Assembly: GCA_015071005.1 (NCBI GenBank)
Contig: SVIG01000002.1
Location: 248,001 to 312,000 of the forward strand
Reading direction: 5' to 3'
DNA from: Clostridiales bacterium
Lineage (GTDB): Bacteria > Bacillota > Clostridia > Christensenellales > Borkfalkiaceae
Length of the DNA: 64,000 bases
Part shown: piece by piece, positions 57,877-64,000 of the stretch
Numbering within the stretch: the stretch's first letter is position 1
Layout: the number at the start of each line of letters is the position of its first letter
Program-made: the position numbers and the translations under genes
The notes under the pieces: generated by a model
Told to the model about the DNA's origin: nothing
Database searches by the model: none
The model's input: only the letters and a program-made list of their open reading frames with translations

Positions 57877-59028
57877 TCATTTTAAAAACTCCAAAAGCAA
57901 GTTTTCTTTATAATCGTCGTTTACAATACTTTCAGGCAATATATCATTCGTAATCTTATTTATTACAACTGGATTATCTATCAAACACTTTAACCCTTGA
58001 TAAATAGCCTCTTCGTTATTTTCTACAATCCATCCATTTATCCCATGTTCAAGTTGTTCGTGAATTCCAGAAAACTCCGTCGCTAAAACTGGCAGGCCAG
58101 AAATTTTCGCCTCATTTACCGTCCCGCAAAGGCCTTCATAATAAGATAGTGTTGCTGAAAGATTACAATAATTATAATAAGGAAAAGGATTCTCCCGTCT
58201 ACCAATCAGGATAAATCCATCGGATAAATTTTCCTCTTCCACTTTTCTCTTTAAACTCTCATAGTCTTCTCCATCGCCAACAATAATCCAATAAAAAAAC
58301 ACACCCTCACTGCGCAAACGTTTATAAACACGTAACATACGAAAAACGCCTTTTGCTTTTTCATTTACGCGGCATACCGTAATTACACGAAACGCATCAA
58401 GATATTTTCCTTCTATATCACAAGGATCATTTTTCTTTTGACGCATTTCTTCTGCATTAATAACATTATAAAAAATTCGCGCTTTCTCTTTGAATTCAGG
58501 AAATATTTTACAAAACGATTCATATGAAGTACCAGAAACGCAAGGAAAATAATCAATACTATCTCCATACTTTCTTATATTGTTTTCCACCTTTTTGTTT
58601 GGATCGCAATGCAATAAATCATTCCTAATCCAAAGTAAACGCCTCTTCGCTTTTATGCAATGTACAACTATTTCAGGTGAAAGACCTTGCAACCCAATTA
58701 CCGCTAAATCGTATTGTATTTTTGATAATTCTTTTAAGAGTTTTCTTCTTTTTATTTTTTGTAAAAATAACGGGAATGCATAAACCGCCATTTTTATTAA
58801 CTTTTTCAGTCTATTCCTTTCATTAGAAATCTCTGCCGTATAACTGTATTGTGCTAAATGGACAATTTTTACTTGTTCTGGTACAGAATCTTCCATGTTA
58901 CCACGATCATAATTTAACAATAGCGTAACGTCCCAACCTTTCTCACATAAAAGTTTCATTAGTCTCAAATTGGATCTTTCCGCCCCACCAATATTAAATT
59001 TTGAATAATGAATAATAATTTTCTTCAT
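57877..59028 (-). CDS. Glycosyltransferase family 4 protein
   Basis: This 383-residue GT-B protein has YSKFNIGGAERSNLRLMKLL at the N-terminus, the typical GGAE motif of family 4. The donor-binding C-terminal half has FYWIIVGDGEDYESLKRKV, FILIGRRENPFPYYNYCN and EGLCGTVNEAKISGLPVLATEFSG, with the Glu-x7-Glu pair. It assembles the repeat unit. Specificity unknown. Confidence 0.88.
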   Translation of the reverse strand: MKKIIIHYSKFNIGGAERSNLRLMKLLCEKGWDVTLLLNYDRGNMEDSVPEQVKIVHLAQYSYTAEISNERNRLKKLIKMAVYAFPLFLQKIKRRKLLKELSKIQYDLAVIGLQGLSPEIVVHCIKAKRRLLWIRNDLLHCDPNKKVENNIRKYGDSIDYFPCVSGTSYESFCKIFPEFKEKARIFYNVINAEEMRQKKNDPCDIEGKYLDAFRVITVCRVNEKAKGVFRMLRVYKRLRSEGVFFYWIIVGDGEDYESLKRKVEEENLSDGFILIGRRENPFPYYNYCNLSATLSYYEGLCGTVNEAKISGLPVLATEFSGIHEQLEHGINGWIVENNEEAIYQGLKCLIDNPVVINKITNDILPESIVNDDYKENLLLEFLK

Positions 59029-59042
59029 CCTGCTGACCTTTA

Positions 59043-59954
59043 TTATTTATTAAAAAACAAAATATAGAGTTCTTTTTTCAATCTTTGCAAAATATTGCCC
59101 CCATATATTCTTCGAAATTGTCTTTCGATATTCTTTTCTTTAGAAAATTGGTCTATAAACACTGGCTCCCTTATTGCCTGATAATAACCCGCCTGCATTC
59201 TGTCATCTATTGAACCAGATGAATGCTCTCCGCCTCCAATAAAGCCATTATTTTTTAAATATGTATATTTGGGATAAATCGTTAATAGATTTCTTGAAAC
59301 TAAATAAGCGCCGAATCGTACCGACCACGATTGCTTTTCTTTGCCCCTCATAACTTTTATCAATCGACACATCCTATCATTTCCGCACCGATTTATTTGT
59401 CGAATAAACAATTTATCTTTTCTCCATTGGTTATATTCTGGCATAAAAAAATTGACACATTCCCATACTTTTTTCCATGTCGCCCATCCATAGCTACAAG
59501 AACGCGGTAACGCACAAACATCATTCTCGCAAGTAGTTTCCAAATTGGGCATAAACCCAGTAATTGACCCTATATTTTTACTGTCTTTATAATACTCCAA
59601 AGCCTTATTTATATAATTCAAATAATAGGGAGAAACCTCGCAATCATCTTCCAACACAATAACTCTATCATATTTTTCTAAAACTGCCGTCACCCCGTTA
59701 ATAATAGATTTGGCCAACCCTTGATTTTCTTCTTGATATACTATTTTAACGTTATGAAATTTTGAGACATCCAACGAGGCAAGCAACCTTCTAACCGCAT
59801 CGACACCCTCAATAGCTTTTTCCGTTTTCGCAGCATCAGAAAAAATAAACAAATCCGAATCTTTACACTCTGGGTTTTTCATTAACGCTTCCAACGTTAC
59901 TCGTGTTGTATCAGCTCGATTATAAGTAAATAAAACTATCGGTGCGTATTGCAT
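59043..59954 (-). CDS. Glycosyltransferase, GT-A fold
   Basis: This 303-residue protein starts YAPIVLFTYNRADTTRVTLEALMKN and holds VIVLEDDCEVSPYYLNYINKAL (DxD-like acidic motif), CSYGWATWKKVWE and GGEHSSGS. It looks like a GT-A enzyme related to family 2 or GnT-I-type proteins common in capsule clusters. It probably works from the cytoplasm on the repeat unit. Start is close behind the upstream GT4 gene. Confidence 0.82.
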   Translation of the reverse strand: MQYAPIVLFTYNRADTTRVTLEALMKNPECKDSDLFIFSDAAKTEKAIEGVDAVRRLLASLDVSKFHNVKIVYQEENQGLAKSIINGVTAVLEKYDRVIVLEDDCEVSPYYLNYINKALEYYKDSKNIGSITGFMPNLETTCENDVCALPRSCSYGWATWKKVWECVNFFMPEYNQWRKDKLFIRQINRCGNDRMCRLIKVMRGKEKQSWSVRFGAYLVSRNLLTIYPKYTYLKNNGFIGGGEHSSGSIDDRMQAGYYQAIREPVFIDQFSKEKNIERQFRRIYGGNILQRLKKELYILFFNK

Positions 59955-59955
59955 T

Positions 59956-61215
59956 TTAATCCTCTTTTTTTTCTAATATTTCTCGATAAGCATTTACTAA
60001 AGCGTTCAAATTGCGTTGTTTATCATGCGTAATTTTTGCATGAGCCTTTGCATTCTCACATCTTAATTGCACACGTTCTCTTTCATCAAATATACGTTTA
60101 ATTTGCCATGCCAACATCGGTGCATCACCAGCACGATACAACAATGCTTCTTTTTCATCAATGGCCATCTCACCAGCACCACCAGTATAAGCACTCACGC
60201 ATGGAGTTCCTAACAACATTGCTTCTCCCAAAGTGTTGGGGCTATTTTCAATTAAAGAAGGCAAAACATAGACATTTGCTTTTAATAATTGTTCCACCAT
60301 TTGTGCTGCATTTTGTGTTCCTATAAATGTTACCTTATCTTTTATTTTGGGGTTCTTCAACTTTTTCCTAAGATAATACGAATAACCCACTCGTTTTTTT
60401 AATTGTTTTTGATTTTTTAAATAAGGATCTTCTCCAGCAACAAACAAATGAATATCTGGAAATTCCTCCACAAGTTGCTCCACTGCATCTATAACAAAAT
60501 GTACACCTTTCAAAGCGGAATAACCATTTCCAACAAAAATGGTGTGTGGAATACAAGTTTTATAATCCCATTCATTTTGATAAAAAGGCTCTCTTAAATT
60601 ACGGTTACACGAATAATATGGTGCCACTTGATTAAACGCATATGAATGTGCTCGATCCCATAAAGTCCTTCCCATTATGTTTTGAGCGTTTGCAATCGTT
60701 CTTTTTTCTATTTGTAAGCGTTTGTTAAAAGTAAATCGCTTCCTAAAAAACAACGTCCAGCCTGTTACCAATTTTTTCCAACTTAAAGAAAACATAAAAT
60801 CGGCTATCGGTAAATCACCATACTGATACGGCTCATAGGCATTTAAAATACCTTGCATTGAAATTAAATTGGGAATATCTTTTATCTTTGAAAAAATTTC
60901 AGAAATAGAAAACTCCGTTCCTTCGATATGGATTAAATCGGGACAAAACTCGTTTAGCACTTTTGTACGATCTTCCTCTTCAATAGCCCGATTTTTCCCT
61001 TTCATAGGCAATATATAATAAGTAATTTCATCTTTTTCAAAGCGGACTATTGAATGAACTTGCGAAGCACATCCCACGACGCCAAGTTTAATATCGGAAA
61101 TTGTTTTTAATTCCTGCAACATAGCTCGAACCCAACCACCAAAGGTACTTTTAGGCAATTTCAAATAATCAGCCATTTCAGGTAAAATCTGGGATACTAC
61201 CCATAAAATTCTCAT
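59956..61215 (-). CDS. Glycosyltransferase family 4 protein
   Basis: This 419-residue GT-B enzyme has STFGGWVRAMLQELK near the N-terminus and HTIFVGNGYSALKGVHFVIDAVEQL, VTFIGTQNAAQMVEQLLKANVYVLPSLIENSPNTLGEAMLLGTP in the donor half. The latter is the signature of family 4 (Glu-x7-Glu as ENSPNTLGE). It overlaps the polymerase gene by four bases, showing tight coupling. Confidence 0.88.
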   Translation of the reverse strand: MRILWVVSQILPEMADYLKLPKSTFGGWVRAMLQELKTISDIKLGVVGCASQVHSIVRFEKDEITYYILPMKGKNRAIEEEDRTKVLNEFCPDLIHIEGTEFSISEIFSKIKDIPNLISMQGILNAYEPYQYGDLPIADFMFSLSWKKLVTGWTLFFRKRFTFNKRLQIEKRTIANAQNIMGRTLWDRAHSYAFNQVAPYYSCNRNLREPFYQNEWDYKTCIPHTIFVGNGYSALKGVHFVIDAVEQLVEEFPDIHLFVAGEDPYLKNQKQLKKRVGYSYYLRKKLKNPKIKDKVTFIGTQNAAQMVEQLLKANVYVLPSLIENSPNTLGEAMLLGTPCVSAYTGGAGEMAIDEKEALLYRAGDAPMLAWQIKRIFDERERVQLRCENAKAHAKITHDKQRNLNALVNAYREILEKKED

Positions 61216-62420
61216 ATTTTCTTTTCCTTTTCAATCTTTTTCATTATTGCAAGATAATAGACAAAAATCATCGTCCCTTGTGCCAAAGCAATATTGTTTA
61301 ATAAAAAGAATAATCCGCTAACAATAAATATCGAATAACTGATACCCGTATCTATTCCTTTTTTTATCATACGAGTTTGTACTCGCATCAAATAATAAAC
61401 AAATAGCGAACCTATTAAGACACCAAATTGCGCAAATTTATCTAATATTGCTGAATGTTTTCCTATATTACTTCTGCTTAATTGTCCCCATATAGGGCTC
61501 TGAAAAAACAACTTTACACTTCTAATATAACGTTCAAATCGCCCCTCAACAGTACCACTAGCGCTGCCTTCCGTTAAAGAATATATCATATCCTCTATTT
61601 TTGTTTCATACATCGTACCCTTAACGTATGGTTGAAGGGTTCTCAATAAATCTTCCGCAAAAATAAAAATCACAAGCGTAGTTATTACAAGCGTAAACAC
61701 TCCCCAAGTCGCCTTCTTTTTGCCTTTAATAAAAAGTAACACTATGACCGAAACAATAAGTAGCAATATAGCAATCATATACCCAGACGAAAAAATTACT
61801 AGAACTGAAGAAATTAATGCTGTCCATAACAATATTTTTTGCCAAGCATTTATTGTTTTCGAATAACGAGTTAGATAGCCAAGCGTAATAGGAGCAAAAA
61901 AGAGTAAGCTGTAAATATATGCATATCCGCCTATCCCACGTGCAGCATAAGATTCTGCCCCCTCAAAATCTTTTGCCAGCAAGCGCGATAAATTTCGTTG
62001 CGTCTCATACCCATGAAGCGTCGTACTATTCCATATTATAATTAATATAGCAATAAACCAAATCACCCATGATATATCCTTACCCGAACCCTCATAATAC
62101 AAATAGACACAATAATATAGAAAGAACATTATTAACTGTAAATTACCTGTAAAACCAGACTCAACTCCATCCGATAACGTTGCTATTATAACAATGACCG
62201 CTAATAATATCCCAATTTTGCTTTGTGCTTCCAACAAACGGCTCCCTTGCTGTTGAATTGCAAGAAGCTCCCACATGAAAAACGCACCCAAAAATAATAG
62301 TCTATATATTGTTCCATAAGCCAATGGAGGCGAGATTCCCCACATAATCATATATAATAGGGCCATATTTTGTAAAAAATCAACAGCCAATATTTTCTTT
62401 CTTTGTTTTATACTTTGCAT
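61212..62420 (-). CDS. wzy: Wzy-type O-antigen/capsule polymerase
   Basis: This 402-residue membrane protein has about ten hydrophobic segments and a large extracytoplasmic loop (YVKGTMYETKIEDMIYSLTEG, then EGRFERYIRSVKLFFQSPIWGQL), typical of the Wzy ligase-like superfamily where GR.. .. G. in the loop is the common pattern. It joins repeat units after flipping by Wzx. Identification rests on topology and cluster context because these proteins share little sequence. Confidence 0.78.
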   Translation of the reverse strand: MQSIKQRKKILAVDFLQNMALLYMIMWGISPPLAYGTIYRLLFLGAFFMWELLAIQQQGSRLLEAQSKIGILLAVIVIIATLSDGVESGFTGNLQLIMFFLYYCVYLYYEGSGKDISWVIWFIAILIIIWNSTTLHGYETQRNLSRLLAKDFEGAESYAARGIGGYAYIYSLLFFAPITLGYLTRYSKTINAWQKILLWTALISSVLVIFSSGYMIAILLLIVSVIVLLFIKGKKKATWGVFTLVITTLVIFIFAEDLLRTLQPYVKGTMYETKIEDMIYSLTEGSASGTVEGRFERYIRSVKLFFQSPIWGQLSRSNIGKHSAILDKFAQFGVLIGSLFVYYLMRVQTRMIKKGIDTGISYSIFIVSGLFFLLNNIALAQGTMIFVYYLAIMKKIEKEKKI

Positions 62421-62433
62421 ATTTATCCTATTA

Positions 62434-63624
62434 TCAATCTTTTTCTAATTTTTCAAGAAAATCCTTAAAGATATTCTCCCACCTTGTATAATCAAAAGGG
62501 TTATCAGCTAAACCATTTCGCCGCTCGCGACGCAGCGCTATTAATTCTCTTTGCAATACTTGTTTTTGAGCAAAAACTATACACTCATCTGTACAATCTT
62601 CCACAAGGATACTTTGTCCGTCATATGGAAAATAACTTTTTATATCACTAACTTCATTAGCAATAATACAAACTCCGCTCGTATAACATTCAACAAATTT
62701 AGTTGGAAACCCAGCCATATTTTTGCGACTACAATCTCGAACAAAGATACAACAATCTGAATTCTTTAAAGCCATTATACTTTCTTTATGACTAACTCTT
62801 CCCTTAAAAAGAATACGTTTCCCCAACTGTCGCAATTCATCTCCTTGAGAATTATAAATTTTTAAATACTCTTTTTCCGTGATTCCAACAATCGTAAATA
62901 AATAATCATATTTGTCTCCTAATTGACAAAAACATCGAACTATTTGGTCTAGTTTATCCTTCGTTCCACTAGGACTCCCTGCATAGATAAATTTGAATTT
63001 ATCTACAGCATTTTCCTGGAGAGCATACTTATCGGCTGCCCATATACTTGATTTAACGTCAATCAATGGAGGAACTACTATTCTATTTTTAATTGTAGCC
63101 GCATAATAATTATTTAATAATTGACTAATTGCAATCAGCCCATCTGCTTTCTTTTGATAAATCCGCATACATAAATTGGTGTCTATAAATTTCACAAACT
63201 TGATCGGATTTAATGAAAACGTATTGTCATACCACTCTGTGCAATCAACAATAACTTTTATTCGTTTCTTTTTTGCATAACGCAAAATCCTTTTCAAAGG
63301 AAGTGCATGCAAATTATATCCAATTATAAACTTAACATCTTCAATTTTATTTAATAGTTGAATATATTGTGAAACAAACAAAAGTCGAGCAAACCATTGT
63401 TTGCATGTTTTGGGATAAGCAATGGGATAACTTTCAAAACCATATATATCTTCCCTTTGTAAATCACTATCCCACGGTAAATCCTTATTTACCCCACAAA
63501 ACACTACTTTATAGCCTAATGCTGAAAATATTTTCGCATTATTCATTACGCGATGTGCGGCCGCATTTTTATCTGGAAGTTCGAAACCACCTAAATATAC
63601 TATGGTTCCTTTGTGATTTTGCAT
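62434..63624 (-). CDS. Glycosyltransferase, GT4-like, type 1 paralogue
   Basis: This 396-residue protein begins IVYLGGFELPDKNAAAHRVMNNAKI and includes VIVDCTEWYDN, FKFIYAGSPSGTKDKLDQIV and FPTKFVECYTSGVCIIANE. The opening and TEWY motif match the protein at 56706, so the cluster holds two members of this less common group. Its start overlaps the epimerase stop as TAATG. Donor sugar unknown. Confidence 0.8.
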   Translation of the reverse strand: MQNHKGTIVYLGGFELPDKNAAAHRVMNNAKIFSALGYKVVFCGVNKDLPWDSDLQREDIYGFESYPIAYPKTCKQWFARLLFVSQYIQLLNKIEDVKFIIGYNLHALPLKRILRYAKKKRIKVIVDCTEWYDNTFSLNPIKFVKFIDTNLCMRIYQKKADGLIAISQLLNNYYAATIKNRIVVPPLIDVKSSIWAADKYALQENAVDKFKFIYAGSPSGTKDKLDQIVRCFCQLGDKYDYLFTIVGITEKEYLKIYNSQGDELRQLGKRILFKGRVSHKESIMALKNSDCCIFVRDCSRKNMAGFPTKFVECYTSGVCIIANEVSDIKSYFPYDGQSILVEDCTDECIVFAQKQVLQRELIALRRERRNGLADNPFDYTRWENIFKDFLEKLEKD

Positions 63625-64000
63625 TACAAATTCTCCCTATACCAAGCGATTGCTTCGTTTAACCCTTTTGCAAAATCGTAATCAGGATCATACCCAAGCA
63701 GTTCTCTTGCCGCAGAAATATCTGCGTTCGAGTGTTTAATATCCCCTTTCCTATCAGGGCCAAAATTCGGTTCAATATCCTTTTCCAAAGCCTTCGTCAA
63801 CGTATAATAAATATCGATTAAGTATTCTCTGCCGCCATACGCAATATTGTACGCTCTTCCCGCCGCTTCATGCGAAGCCAAACAAGCCTTCAAATTCGCT
63901 TCAATAACGTTTTCAATATACGTAAAATCGCGGCTTTGCTTTCCGTCGCCGTTGATAGTCGGTTGTTCGTCATTCAAAAGCTGTTTAATGAATTTGGGAA
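63624..64000 (-). CDS. NAD-dependent sugar epimerase, 5' part outside the window
   Basis: Only the C-terminal 125 or so residues lie inside. The frame stays open to base 64000 (FPKFIKQLLNDEQPTINGDG), upstream of the start used by the track, so this is a truncated gene. GDGKQSRDFTYIENVIEAN, AYNIAYGGREYLIDIYYTL and GDIKHSNADISAARELLGYDP are typical of WbpP-like UDP-N-acetylglucosamine 4-epimerases. It continues the polysaccharide operon to the right. Confidence 0.85.
   Translation of the reverse strand, partial: PKFIKQLLNDEQPTINGDGKQSRDFTYIENVIEANLKACLASHEAAGRAYNIAYGGREYLIDIYYTLTKALEKDIEPNFGPDRKGDIKHSNADISAARELLGYDPDYDFAKGLNEAIAWYRENL

Overview
This window looks like chromosomal DNA of a Gram-positive anaerobe of the Clostridia, probably gut-associated. 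The evidence is AGGAG-type ribosome binding sites, consensus sigma-A promoters (TTGACA-N17-TATAAT several times), a ferredoxin-linked indolepyruvate oxidoreductase, glycyl-radical chemistry, and no outer-membrane genes. I cannot name the genus; a Christensenellales-like uncultured lineage is only a guess. I saw no rRNA, tRNA, CRISPR array, phage or transposase gene.

Layout. (1) 1-3.6 kb: 3' part of galK, lgt, a small XRE regulator divergent from a membrane-anchored protein of unknown function, and uppP. (2) 3.6-8.3 kb, minus strand: an aromatic 2-keto-acid operon (thioesterase, iorA, iorB, arylacetate-CoA ligase, double-ACT protein) behind a consensus promoter. (3) 8.3-31 kb, minus strand: a rhamnose (possibly also fucose) catabolic cluster with a glycyl-radical bacterial microcompartment of the fucose/rhamnose (GRM5-like) kind. 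In order of transcription it holds rhaB, rhaA, an SGNH hydrolase, ackA, a class II aldolase, CoA-acylating aldehyde dehydrogenase, Zn alcohol dehydrogenase, four BMC-H shell proteins, PduL, a BMC-P vertex protein, a PduS-like flavoprotein, a PduT-like BMC-T, the B12-independent propanediol dehydratase, its activase, PduU, a PduV/EutP-like GTPase, a ParA-type ATPase and a small Lys/Ala-rich disordered protein. A GH106-like alpha-L-rhamnosidase follows. A DeoR-family repressor is transcribed divergently from rhaB. The logic is rhamnose -> rhamnulose -> rhamnulose-1-P -> DHAP + lactaldehyde -> 1,2-propanediol -> propionaldehyde -> propanol, or propionyl-CoA -> propionyl-P -> propionate + ATP. The aldehyde steps are enclosed in the shell.

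(4) 32-35 kb: PHP-family hydrolase, then a ROK kinase / SIS-domain / CBM9-like operon. (5) 35-39 kb: a large secreted, membrane-anchored repeat protein. (6) 39-44.5 kb: two GH38 alpha-mannosidases. (7) 44.7-64 kb: a minus-strand surface polysaccharide (Wzx/Wzy-type) cluster. It holds UDP-uronic acid genes (ugd, UDP-GlcA 4-epimerase, a plant-galacturonokinase-like GHMP kinase with a nucleotidyltransferase), the UDP-N-acetyl-L-fucosamine trio capE/capF/capG, glycosyltransferases, flippase and polymerase. By eye its distal part (about 55-64 kb) is clearly more AT-rich than the rest.

Most notable: the 3' end of the microcompartment operon carries a ParA ATPase plus a tiny basic disordered partner next to the PduV-like GTPase. 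This is a candidate McdAB-like positioning module for a catabolic microcompartment. The intercistronic gaps of the same operon hold two unusual repeat types: GTGAATTG-bounded hairpin arrays, and a mosaic family with a GGGCGCGTACT core, including a 125-bp tandem array. A strand-biased 12-mer, GCRTACCTGCCC, also recurs across the window.
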